Made by a program: the position numbers and the translations under genes. A stretch of DNA of 64,000 bases from Rhynchopus sp. YZ270_cl-10. Taxonomy: Eukaryota; Euglenozoa; Diplonemea; Diplonemida; Diplonemidae. The notes under the pieces were generated by a model. The model worked only from the letters and a program-made list of their open reading frames with translations. It was not told the DNA's origin and searched no databases. Positions 53,439 through 63,486 of this stretch are shown in pieces; positions within the stretch are counted from its first letter, which is position 1, and each line of letters begins with the position of its first letter. The stretch lies in contig OZ037835.1 of assembly GCA_964035575.1 (NCBI GenBank), positions 2,035,001 through 2,099,000 of the forward strand, written 5' to 3'.

Positions 53439-54592
53439 GATAATTACCCCATTTTTTTTCTCGCGGTCGATCATGCAACAGGGGATTATATAGGTTTTGT
53501 GTGGTTTTCGTTTAAACTCGGCCGAGCCAGCTCAAATTAGGGCCCCCTGGCGATGTGAGAATTCCTCGGTTGTCCAACTGTGGAGTTCGGCACTTCATTG
53601 ATATTTGCACCAGGCACGCGTGGTGCATGAATTGTCAGTAACCTCAGTACATTTACAAAAGAAACAGCGGTCATGGCACCCAAAGGTTCCTGTCGAAGCC
53701 ACGGTACGCAACATTTATGAAAATGTTGCCAGAAAATGGCACTGGAATTGGTAATTATCGTCAGTTTCCGTAAATTTTACTTCCATATTTGGCTAAACGA
53801 ATGTTTCTGGCGAAGCCACGGTACGCAACGTTTCAAAAAATTGTGTTTAAAATTGCACATTTTTACTGCCAAACAGAGAGGAGCTACAACTACAGCACCT
53901 GGGACGCAAAACAGTTATGTTGCTACGGAAACGCCGACTCCCCTTACTTCCTGGTGAGGCTCGCCACCCCAACCACTCTGCCCCCCCGCCCCAGGTGTAG
54001 CCGTAAGTCGGGGATCGATCCCCGGGCCAAAATTCCCAGATTTTCCCCCTAACAAACTGCATGGGAAATGCTGCCTTAGCAATATTAGATTTAAGGATCA
54101 ATTTGAATCCTGGGCCGGAACACGGATTTGGATTCAGAGGATCCCAATCTTTCCAATAACGGCATTTTCTGGGGGTGGAAAAATACCCTGCTTTCTTGCG
54201 AGGGGGTTGGGCCAAAAAAATATAGGCACCCGAACAATCCCCTGTGTATACTGTGTATACTGTGTGCGGAAATTGACCAAAAACGAGAACTTGTCCATTT
54301 CGGCAAATTGACCCCACCACTGGCCGGACGGATTCCGGAAATGCAAATGCTGGCGTTTAAAAGCTCACCAACGAAGAAAAAAATTTTCCAACACCGGTAT
54401 ACCCCCCTTATCTACTCAACGTAAAGTATTTTGATGTATTTTTGGCATCATAATACATCAAAATACATCAAAATACATCAAAATACACGTGTATTTTGAT
54501 GTATTTTGATGTATTTTGTGTATTCCAATGGGCTCCCATCACAATACTGCCACCACTACCCCGCCCCCCCTCTAGAAAAAAACACTGACACT
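53439..54592. other. palindromic DNA, no gene
   Basis: TTTCTGGCGAAGCCACGGTACGCAACG-type phrases occur twice (53690-53720, 53805-53835). 54240-54350 is the inverse of sequences inside the nested element (55548-55640 and 55722-55806; CATTTCGGCAAATTGACCCC). 54425-54525 is an array of TACATCAAAA / TTTTGATGTA forming a perfect palindrome around ACACGTGT. Confidence 0.55.
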
Positions 54593-54800
54593 CAGGGCGT
54601 TCGCTATCGCCATCGTTTTTTCCTGATCGTGGCGAAATGCCAAAAAATCCGAAATTTTTGCTTTTTTACTAGTGCTTAAAATAGGTCAAAAAAAATTTTC
54701 CCGCCGGAGAGAAGCTAGTTCGTGGGGGGTGAATCCCTGGTACTGAGTGGTCAAAAAAAATTGCGATTTGCGCGTGATCCCTTCCCCAGCACAAGTGCTA

Positions 54801-55013
54801 TTACAGCTGAACTTTCCTGATACTAAAACCAGCAAAACGATGGAGAATTTCATCAATCCCCCCCTCACTGAGGGTCTCTTTGTGCTGTTTAATCAAACAG
54901 ATGCACAAGAGAGAGGCATCTGTCATATGAGACTTCATCCTTAGTTTGATTATTTTCAATAAACTAAAACGTCTCTCTGCCGTTGAAGATAGAGTTGACA
55001 CGAGCAGTGACAC
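54801..55013 (-). pseudogene. hAT transposase C-terminal (hATC) fragment, copy 2
   Basis: The minus-strand frame reads VSTLSSTAERRFSLLKIIKL, RMKSHMTDASLLCICLIKQH. This is the hATC dimerisation domain pattern (S-S-A/T-A-E-R-x-F-S-x-L-K-x-I-K-x-x-x-R...L...L). Only this piece of the transposase remains, so the element depends on an enzyme encoded elsewhere. Confidence 0.8.
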
Positions 55014-55234
55014 CTTCTATAACAGGGGGTACGGGGCACCTTCAGCAGACTGCAGGATTGAGGAGCGGGAGTGCTGGGGAAACTTCCTCTCACGGCAGGC
55101 GGGTTTGCGGATGATTTTGAGTACAGTGGACACCCCTCTGCGACCCCCCCTCCGGGGGGGTCTACAGGGTGGTGGGGAGAAATCTCTCTCTCTTTTTTTT
55201 TTTTTTTTTTCCCCTTTTTTTTTTTTTATTTATT

Positions 55235-56627
55235 CACGGGTCGGGACAGTGGTCGCGCTAATTATGGGAAAAAATGGGGGAAAAATGGATTTCGGGTACG
55301 GAAAAACGTTCCTTGAAAAGGTTAGCTGGGGAGGCCCGGAAACCCCGTTTTGTGGCATTTCCGGGCCAATCCCGGCTTGTGGTGGGGTATATACGGAAAA
55401 ATGGACAAAATTTTAGTGACTTAAATTTTCGCAAAATATGAACCCATACTCGTAAACAAGGGTCATTTTCAGGAAAATTCGGAAAATTCCGAGATTTGGA
55501 AGCAATTTTTCTCCTGAAAATCAGTGGGTTTTCAGCCTCAAAACATACCGCGATTGGAATTTCCGGAATCCGTCCGCGCTGTGGTGGGGTCACTTTGCCG
55601 AAATGGCCAATTTTTTGGTTTTGGTCAAAATCCATGTAGGGTAAAGAGGGCCAATGTAAATCCCACAACCAGATTTTCTCTCCCTGATCCTGACGTCTTG
55701 CAACATGAAAATGCGCGAAAACACCGGCATTTGCATTTCCGGAATTCGTCCGTTCTGTGGTGGGGTCAATTTGCCGAAATGGACAAGTTCTTGGTTTTGG
55801 TCAAAACCCGTAAGTGTAAGGTAAAGGGGGCAAGTGTTTGCCTGTAGAAACTGGAAGGGAACAGGCAGCGCCGCAGGCGCACGGTAACCAACTTTTTTTT
55901 TTTTCCTTTCCTTTTTTCTCCTCTTTCTTTTGACTTTCCGAGCCAATTGCGTTCCACGGCGGGGTCACATGTATATGCAAGTCCACTATGTGGTGGTCTT
56001 ACTCAACAATATTAGAACTTCTGGTTTCTTAATGAAATCCCCGTACTGCAAAAAAAAAAACGTTCCTACCAAAACCCCCAAAAATCCCGGGATGAGGGAT
56101 GGACTTTAGCGCGAGCTCTGGGGTCGGGAAAGATCTTTTTTTTTTTTTTTTTTTCCGAGAAAAAAAATCCTCTTCTCCCGAAAAAAAAAAAAAAAAAAGA
56201 TTTTTGGGAGAAAAAAAAAAGAGAAAAGATTTGAAAATCCTGGAAAAATCCTGAAAAAATCCTGAAAAATCCTGGAAAAATCCATGAAATTTCATGAAAA
56301 ATCTCGAGATCTTGAGAAATCTTTGAAAAAAAAAAAAAAAGATTTTCAAAATCTTTTTTTTTTTTTCCCAAAAAGATTTTTCAAAATCCCAAAAATCTTT
56401 TTTATCTTTTTTTTGAGAAAAAAAAGATTTTCAAGATCTTTTTCATCTTTTTTTCTCTTTTTTTCTCTTTTTTTCCTTTTTTTCCTTTTTTTTTCAGGAT
56501 TTTTCAAAGATTTCAAAGATCTCGAGAGATCCTGAAAAAAAAAGACAAAAATCCTGAAAATCTTGATTTTTTTTTTTTTTCTCTCGAAAAAAGACAAAAA
56601 AAGACAAAAGATCTTTCCTAACCCGTG
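55235..56627. mobile_element. nested element with CACGGGT ends
   Basis: 1393 bp inside the hAT copy. Ends CACGGGT / ACCCGTG, flanked by TTTATTTATT on both sides (10 bases, but in simple sequence). The interior has two related ~80-base units (GTGGGGTCA.TTTGCCGAAA at 55580 and 55760) and the low-complexity zone 56130-56612. No protein is recognised. Confidence 0.65.
56130..56612. repeat. A/T-rich self-complementary word zone
   Basis: Built almost only from AAAATCCTG, AAAGATTTTCAAAATC, AGATCTT and TCTTTTTT words. The left half is rich in AAAATCC, the right in CTTTTTTTC, so it can fold back. It lies at the right end of the nested element. Confidence 0.6.
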
Positions 56628-56753
56628 TTTATTTATTTATACAGGGTTTCGCCCCGGTGGGGCGAAGCCCTGGGGCGAAATAAAATGTCATTTTTTCAGG
56701 AAAAGATTTTTTTAACGAAAAAAAATATTTTTCGCCCCGGGGCGAACGCCCTG

Positions 56754-57025
56754 CTGACACTACTTTGTGAGGGGAAAATGTCGCGTCGTTCAGCAGTGCC
56801 TGCGTCCGCCAATGAATGGTGAAGGCGTTTGCAGTTTCAACTTCTCTTTTTTTATCTTCTTCAGACATGCGTTCGTTTCCTATGACACCAGTCAAAAAAA
56901 ATTCAAAAAAAGCTCCCCCCTCTCGAACATTGCACCACAACGAGGGGGTGCGTTCAATGAAAATCATTTTTTTTTGTGCAGAAAAAATTAAACGTCAGAA
57001 TTCATTTTTGTTTTGTTCACCTCCC
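56754..57025 (+). repeat. dispersed repeat R3, copy 2
   Basis: Matches 47943-48212 (CGTCGTTCAGCAGTGCC, GACATGCGTTCGTTTCC) with few changes. It begins with the right-hand target duplication of the hAT insertion. Confidence 0.85.
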
Positions 57026-58136
57026 CCACGCTCCCCCTCTCCTCTTCCTCTGATGCATCTCATACAAAGTAACGCGCCCTTCCTCTCCATCCCCCACGTC
57101 TACAAAACTATCAAGCATAATTAAACAGAGCACAACGCACTTTCAAAACATACAACACGTTTTCAAACTCCCCCCTGATGCATCTCACCTCGTTTCTGTA
57201 CTTCAGGATGATACACCATACTACAAATGGCATGCAATGTGCCCAACAAACCTATGCAATCTGTACGAAGACGACTTCGTTGTCAGACGACGCCTTCATC
57301 CAGGACTACGACCACGTGGCCGCACACAACACTGTTTCTTGGAATGAGCTGGACTCTCGCTCCTTTTCTCCCTCTTTTTGATCTTGAGGTTTCCTTTTTA
57401 CATCTTCTGTTGTTGGCCGCAGGGTACTTGTGCTTTCATCCGGATGGCTGGCATCGTACGTGGGTCAGTCGGAGGTGCCTGCATTAATAACTTCACTATT
57501 GACCCTCTTGATATACCTTGATAAGACCTCTGCAGTGACAGCCCTGCCTACCTGGGACACAACAGCATGGGGCCACATCTTCCGGTTCATGTCGAGAACC
57601 GCTGTACTGCTGAAGAATTCAATCACGTCGTCGTCTCCGCTTAAGCAGTTCGTTTCACAACCCCCGCCTGTACATAGCACAGCAGCTCCGTCCACCAACT
57701 CCTCCCTACCAAAAAGCTCCGAAGAAGGGGCAAAAGACGCGCGGGTACCATTTCCGACCCCTTAAGGGAAGTGGGTCTGCGATTAACGCATCAACGTGCA
57801 TAAACCATCTCAGTGACCTGGCTTCCAGCTCCGGACCCTCGGCCATGCGTGACGACCCGCAATGTTTACTTCTTTCCTGCTCTCTTTTCTTTGCGGTAAT
57901 ATTTCAAAACTTAACATGACTTTTCGTTTCCACAAAAGTTATGATTGTCTCCATTCTTCTCTCCCTGTGTTTTCTTTCATTCCATTATTTTGTCATGAAA
58001 ATGTCAAAAAAGAAATAGAATAAAACAAAGAATTGCCAATACAAACACCACCCAGTTAGTTCATAGACAGATGGACTGATCAATGGCTGTGTCTTGCACC
58101 ACTCCACTCCCACAACAGAAAACACACAAAACACGA
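57026..58136. other. upstream region of the LRR gene; gene scraps and R5
   Basis: Protein-like snippets (SDDAFIQDYDHVAAHNTVSW near 57275-57335; a frame at 57430-57765 with TSAVTALPTWDTTAWGHIF) follow acceptor-like sites (TGTACTTCAG at 57198; GGCCGCAG at 57420). 57409-57492 is repeat R5, also upstream of the PPR-like gene. No complete gene can be assembled. CACTCCCACAACAG at 58104-58117 precedes the LRR ATG by ~19 bases. Confidence 0.4.
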
Positions 58137-60359
58137 ATGGAACTCAACATCGAGGGGTTTGATGGTCGGACGTACGTCGTCGATGTGGATGTGGATGACA
58201 CAGCGAAGGACCTGCAGCAGAAGGTGGCAACTGCAGCGGGGTTTGCTGAAGACAGCTTTGGCATGGACTTCGGAGGGAACGGCGAAGGAGAGGACATCAA
58301 CATCACAGCGCTGAGTGCTGGCGACACAGTCGTGTTGACGCAAACGCAGAAGCAAGAATCCCTTGCAGCTCTTCGTGCATTGGGTGAGACTGACCTCACA
58401 CCAGAGAGGCTTGCACGTGTGAAGGACCCCACGGTAGCGAAGTTGTTTCTGCAGGCAGAAGTTGTAACTGCGATTCCGAAGAGGTTCCTCGCAAGCACTA
58501 ATTTACGTAGCCTTGATCTGAGTGCCCCGTTGGCTGTCACTGCGATTGATGACTGCTTCTTATATCAGTGTACATCACTGGAATCAATCAACCTGTCTGG
58601 GCTGCACAACGTCACGACAATAGGTGCGTACTTCCTGGAGGACTGTACTTCATTGCGCACTTTTGAGCCATTCAACTTTGCAGGATTTGGGAGTGTCACA
58701 AGCCTCGGGACCTACTTCTTGTCAGGTTGCTCGGCGTTAACCTCAATCGACTTTGCAGGATTGAGCAATGTCACAAGCCTTGGGTACAACTTCTTATCAG
58801 ATTGCACTTCGTTAACCTCCATCAGCTTTGCAGGATTGAGCAGTGTTACGAGCCTTGGAGACGACTTCTTATCTGGTTGCACTGCGTTAACCTCCATCGA
58901 CTGTGCAGGATTCACGAGTGTCACAAGGCTTGGGGACTACTTCTTATCACGTTGCACGTCGTTAACCTCCATCGACTTTGCAGGATTGAGCAATGTCACA
59001 ATCCTTGGGAACTGCTTCTTATCACATTGCACGTCGTTAACATCCATCGACTTTGCAGAATTGAGCAATGTCACATGCCTTGGGGGCAGCTTCTTATCAG
59101 ATTGCACGTCGTTGAGCTGCATCAGCTTTGCAGGATTAGGCAGCGTAACAGTCCTTGAGCGCGGCTTCTTGTCAGGTTGCACGGCGTTAACCTCCATCAG
59201 CTTTGCAGGATTAGGCAGTGTTACGAGCCTTGGAGACTACTTCTTATCACAGTGCACGTCGTTAACCTCCATCGACTTCGCAAGATTGGGCAGTATCACG
59301 AGCCTTGGGGACCACTTCTTATCATATTGCACGTCGTTAGCCTACATCGACTTTGCAGAATTGAGCAATGTCACATGCCTTGGGGGCAGCTTCTTATCAG
59401 ATTGCACGTCGTTGAGCTGCATCAGCTTTGCAGGATTAGGCAGCGTAACAATCCTTGAGCGCGGCTTCTTATCCGGTTGCACGGCTTTAACCTCCATCAA
59501 CTTTGCAGGATTAGGCAGTGTTACGAGCCTTGGAGACTACTTCTTATCACAGTGCACGTCGTTAACCTCCATCGACTTCACAGCATTGAGCAGTGTCACC
59601 AGCCTTGGGGACTACTTCTTATCACATTGCATGTCCTTCACCTCCATCAGCTTTGCAGGATTGAGCAGTGCTACGAGCCTTGGAGACGACTTCTTATTAG
59701 GTTGCACTGCGTTGCCCTACATCGACTTTGCGGGATTAAGCAGTGTCACCAAGCTTGGGGGCAGCTTCTTATCATGTTGCACGGCGTTAACCTCCATCAA
59801 CTTTGCGGGATTGGGCAGTGTTACAAGTCTTGGGAACAGCTTCTTGTCAGAATGCACGTCGTTATGGTCCATCAACTTTGCAGGATTAGGCAGTGTTACA
59901 AGTCTTGGGAACTGCTTCTTATCACGTTGCACGTCGTTGACCTCCATCAACTTTGCAGGATTAGGCAGTGTCACCAAGCTTGAGGGCTACTTCTTATCAC
60001 ATTGCACGGCGTTAACCTCCATCGACTTTGCAGGACTAGGCAGTGTCAGATGTCTCGGGGGCAGCTTCTTATCAGGTTGCACGGCGTTAACCTCCATCAA
60101 CTTTGCAGGATTAGGCAGTGTCACATGCCTTGCGGACTACTTCTTATCACATTGCACGTCGTTAACCTCAATCGACTTTGCAGGATTAAGTGGCGTGACG
60201 CGAATTGGGAACGGCTTTCTTGATGATTGCATGTCTTTAAAGACACGAGACGAGGAGTGGTATTCATCAAGAATTAGTCAGGATGAACTGCGAAGTGCAG
60301 GACTACGTGGCTGCGATGAGTGCTTTGTAGACTGGGGTGATGAGTCTGGTAGCTGGTAA
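58137..60359 (+). CDS. BspA-type leucine-rich-repeat protein with ubiquitin-like N-terminus
   Basis: 740 residues from ATG 58137; an in-frame ATG at 58083 exists, but residues 1-70 from the chosen start already form a complete beta-grasp, ubiquitin-like domain (MELNIEGFDGRTYVVDVDV, KDLQQKVATAAGF, ITALSAGDTVVL). A helical linker (ALGETDLTPERLARV...AIPKRFLAS) follows. Then come about 23 tandem 25-residue repeats of the form FLS-x-CTSLTSIDFAGLSNVTSLG-x-x, the treponemal BspA-like LRR type common in protist surface or adhesion proteins. The C-terminus is acidic (ELRSAGLRGCDECFVDWGD). There is no signal peptide or transmembrane helix, so the protein is probably intracellular. Repeats 8-11 and 12-15 are near copies, a 300-bp higher-order duplication. 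A decayed relative of the linker lies in block B. Confidence 0.88.
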   Translation: MELNIEGFDGRTYVVDVDVDDTAKDLQQKVATAAGFAEDSFGMDFGGNGEGEDINITALSAGDTVVLTQTQKQESLAALRALGETDLTPERLARVKDPTVAKLFLQAEVVTAIPKRFLASTNLRSLDLSAPLAVTAIDDCFLYQCTSLESINLSGLHNVTTIGAYFLEDCTSLRTFEPFNFAGFGSVTSLGTYFLSGCSALTSIDFAGLSNVTSLGYNFLSDCTSLTSISFAGLSSVTSLGDDFLSGCTALTSIDCAGFTSVTRLGDYFLSRCTSLTSIDFAGLSNVTILGNCFLSHCTSLTSIDFAELSNVTCLGGSFLSDCTSLSCISFAGLGSVTVLERGFLSGCTALTSISFAGLGSVTSLGDYFLSQCTSLTSIDFARLGSITSLGDHFLSYCTSLAYIDFAELSNVTCLGGSFLSDCTSLSCISFAGLGSVTILERGFLSGCTALTSINFAGLGSVTSLGDYFLSQCTSLTSIDFTALSSVTSLGDYFLSHCMSFTSISFAGLSSATSLGDDFLLGCTALPYIDFAGLSSVTKLGGSFLSCCTALTSINFAGLGSVTSLGNSFLSECTSLWSINFAGLGSVTSLGNCFLSRCTSLTSINFAGLGSVTKLEGYFLSHCTALTSIDFAGLGSVRCLGGSFLSGCTALTSINFAGLGSVTCLADYFLSHCTSLTSIDFAGLSGVTRIGNGFLDDCMSLKTRDEEWYSSRISQDELRSAGLRGCDECFVDWGDESGSW

Positions 60360-60537
60360 CCAGCTAATAAGAAGGGCTGCCCAAAGTAAGGGAACAAAAT
60401 ACCAAACTTAACCCACAAAAACTCCTGACTGAACGTGCGTATGACGTGGGTAGTGTACCAACTACAGTAGTTCTGCTTGCGAAGGTCTGGATTTATTTGT
60501 AATGGGTAGAACAACTTTTTTTATATAGGTCGGTGTG
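60360..60537. other. short 3' flank
   Basis: No gene. It ends with TCGGTGTG (60530-60537), the left target duplication of the hAT element. Confidence 0.6.
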
Positions 60538-61292
60538 CAGGGCGTTCGCTATCGCCATCGTTTTTTCCTGATCGTGGCGAAATGCCAAAAACCCTTAAAT
60601 TTTTGCTTTTTTACTAGTGCTTAAAATAGCCGGTCAAAATTTTTTTTCCGCCGGAGAGAAGCTAGTTCGTGGGGGGTGAATCCCTGGTACTGAGTGGTCA
60701 GAAAAAATTTGCGATTTGCGCGTGTTCCCTTCCCCAGCACAAGTGCTATTACAGCTGAACTTTCCTGATACTAAAACCAGCAAAACGATGGAGAATTTCA
60801 TCAATCCCCCCTCACTGAGGGTCTCTTTGTGTTGTTTAATCAAACAGATGTACAAGAGAGAGGCATCTGTCATATGAGACTTCATCCTTAGTTTGCTTAT
60901 TTTCAATAAACTAAAACGTCTCTCTGCCGTTGAAGGTACAGTTGACACGACTAGTGACACCTTCTATAACAGGGGGTACGGGGCACCTTCAGCAGACTGC
61001 AGGATTGAGGAGCGAGCGGGAGTGCTGGGGAAACTTCCTCTCACGGCAGGCGGGTTTGCGGAACAGTGGACACCCCTCTGCGACCCCCCCTCCGGGGGGG
61101 TCGACAGGGTGGTGGGGAGAAATCTCTCTCTCTTTTTTTTTTTTACCCCCCTTTTTTATTTATTTATTTATTTATTTATACAGGGTTTCGCCCCGGTGGG
61201 GCGAAGCCCTGGGGCGAAATAAAATGTCATTTTTTCAGGAAAAGATTTTTTTAACGAAAAAAAATATTTTTCGCCCCGGGGCGAACGCCCTG
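60538..61292. mobile_element. hAT element, copy 1 (internally deleted)
   Basis: 755 bp. Ends CAGGGCGTTCGC / GCGAACGCCCTG. The perfect 8-bp target duplication TCGGTGTG lies at 60530-60537 and 61293-61300. The right subterminal zone is a hairpin-rich CGCCCCGGTGGGGCG/CGCCCCGGGGCG region. Retains a transposase C-terminal fragment. It inserted at the edge of an R1 repeat. Confidence 0.95.
60634..60960 (-). pseudogene. hAT transposase C-terminal (hATC) fragment, copy 1
   Basis: The minus-strand frame begins VSTVPSTAERRFSLLKISKL and RMKSHMTDASLLYICLIKQH, the conserved hATC core. The rest of the enzyme (BED finger, catalytic DDE domain) is absent, so it is a deletion derivative. Confidence 0.85.
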
Positions 61293-61295
61293 TCG

Positions 61296-61397
61296 GTGTG
61301 ACTGAGTGTGGAGATGCGTTCAAGAATTAAACTGCTCCCCCAAACCCCCTTTTTCGTCTTTGTTTTCTTTATCCAAACGGCAAATGGATGCGTAAAT
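61296..61397. repeat. dispersed repeat R1, copy 3
   Basis: GTGTGACTGAGTGTGG, AAGAATTAAACTGC, TTTATCCAAACG and GGATGCGTAA. It overlaps the right target duplication of the hAT insertion. Confidence 0.75.
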
Positions 61398-63486
61398 ATT
61401 TTATAGGTCAAAAGCAGGTGACAGGGTAAATGCTACGGTCGCTCTAACTGTTTTCACCCTCACCTGTGCTCCTCCCTTCTCACACATCACTTTCTGACTT
61501 CAGGACTTTCCTTTTCTTAACTTTCTATTTGGCTCTGTTTTTGTAAACATATCAGTTTTCAAAACGAGAAAATATAATACAAAACAAAGCTCAAATAGAA
61601 GAAGAAAAATAACTGGAAATATAGTAAAAAGAGCATTGCAACAGTCCTGAGTGTGTGTGGAAGGGTTGAAGCGTACAACTAACAAACTCTCCCCCTGTTT
61701 CGTTTCCCGTTTTTCCTGTGTGAGCGAAGATGGTTATTGACACCGTAGTATTTTCGTTTCGCGCTCACGCAGTATATATTTTTTTTTTATCAGGAGCTTT
61801 TCTTGGAACTGTTTTATTCTCCTCACCCAACAACAACATCACATTCAGAAAAACACTGTTTTTTCGTTTTTATTCGCTTTCTTTTCTTCTTCCTCACACT
61901 TTGTTACTGTGAAGAAATATCTTTTCGTTTCCCTGGTCTCATACTGCGAGTTTTCCTGGATGCGCAGGAAAAATGACTGGGGAGTGTTGGTGGCTCCGTG
62001 ACGCCACAGAGCCGGCACACTCGTTGAGTGCCTCACAAAACCTAAAATACTTATTTGCTTTTATCATTTGTCTTCACGCTTTATCGTTGTTGTTGGGGTG
62101 GGAAATAAAATCGTGAACTCATAGTATTTGACATACAACATGCTCGAAACCCTCGTGAAAAGTCGCGCGTTCTGCGTATCCCCCTCCCCGCCTGTTACCC
62201 CCCTCTTTCTTTTCTCCCCTGTGCTCTGCGATACTTTCTGTACTTCAGGCAAACACATCCATACCGTAAATCAAGTCCACACCCACGAGGCGAGCGTTTT
62301 GGCAGGCGCTTGTAAGGACAGCCAAAAGACTTGCATCTGAATCAGAAGTGGTGTGGAAGTGAACAACACATAACCTTTATTTTCCCCCCACCCGTTTATA
62401 GTCTTTTTGAGCAACAAGCAAAGAGAAACGATTCTCTCGAGCATTTTGATATCAGTACTGACGCTCAGTAAAGAGTTGGTCACGTAGACATAAAAATTTT
62501 AAAAAGGAAAAAAATGTCTGAAAAATATGCCGGTCATATTTGACCGGTATTGGGTGGGTGGGGTAGGGGATATGCGGAAGCGCCCCCTTTTCTCCACAGA
62601 AGTGACAGACGTCACTTCACGCCTTCAAAGATTGGTCGGACCCTCACTGAGGTCGAACGGCTGCCGCCTTGCGATACGCAGCGCTGCACAGCTTCCTGCT
62701 GACCTCGGCAGAGACCTGACCAATTCCCCCGTTTCCCCCTCCCTCCCTCCCTCCCACTCCCTTTATTCCCCTATTCTTACGTTTTTGTATTTTGGGGCTA
62801 TTTATCCTTTGTTCACATAGCCTAGATTCGGACCTATTTTTTCAGACCGACAGTGTGCATCCGGGTCGTGCTAGACTTCATCAACAGCTCTGGTCCTAGG
62901 AGGTCCTCAGTGTCGTCAGCAACGTCCCCTTATCTTCCTAATAGACTCCCCCCTTACCCCCCTCCACCCCAGCGCCAAATCAGCGTGGCATTCCTCCCTT
63001 ATCATTCCCCCATCAGGTGCGCTCAGCACCAAACCCCCCTGTGTGTCTTCCCTGAGTGTGTAAGGGCGTTTGCAAACCCTTTCTACCTGGTGTTTCGTGT
63101 GCCCAGGCTGTCAGCCCAGAGTCGAAAAGGCTCTGCCACATCGTGGGGTGAGGTGTGCGGGCTGTGTCCCTATCCGCGTGTTTTCCTCTCCCCCTTTCTT
63201 CTGCCGATTACTAAACAAGGACAGTCTCAGAGCTGTGACCGACAAACAACTTTTCTAAATGGTAAGTACTACCAGGGTGTCCAGCACTCATGTAAGACTT
63301 CCATGGGGAGATATGTTTCATAAACGCTCTGAAGGGTTCAGGACGACTGACGTCTATACCTTCCGTGGTACAAATGCTTCGGCCAATATTGAGTACAGAC
63401 CCTATTAGCCCCAAATGGGTTCTTAGGCGATTGTCGATAACAAAGAACAACTGGAAAATGCTGCACCTCTCCTAAAAATAATTTAT
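61398..63486. other. gene-poor region with repeat R4
   Basis: 61681-61760 is repeat R4. After TTCTCCACAG (62591-62600) a ~40-codon stretch (TDVTSRLQRLVGPSLRSNGC) looks exon-like. Two overlapping frames at 62853-63323 and 63070-63258 are Cys/Pro-rich but conflict with each other. I cannot support a gene. Confidence 0.4.

Larger units (their letters stand above)
54593..56753. mobile_element. hAT element, copy 2, interrupted by a nested element
   Basis: Starts CAGGGCGTTCGC and ends GCGAACGCCCTG. It is flanked by the perfect 8-bp target duplication CTGACACT (585-592 and 754-761 of the same kb blocks), the hAT hallmark. Outside the nested insert (55235-56627) it is close to the copy at 60538-61292. 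It inserted into repeat R3, whose uninterrupted paralog is at ~47940 (CACACT/ACTTTG). Confidence 0.92.

Noticed and set aside
55140-55235. Simple T- and C-runs at 55140-55235 and 61080-61170 as promoters
   Set aside because: They are part of the hAT element's internal pyrimidine tract, present in both copies.
58727-60223. Long frames in other phases of the LRR gene (for example HRLCRIEQCH repeats)
   Set aside because: A 75-bp repeat without stops in one phase easily stays open in others. The ubiquitin-like start and classical LRR pattern fix the true frame.
62853-63323. 156-codon frame near the end of the window
   Set aside because: Pro/Ser-rich translation of a C/T-rich region with a conflicting Cys-rich frame on the same strand; no ATG at its start and no recognisable domain.
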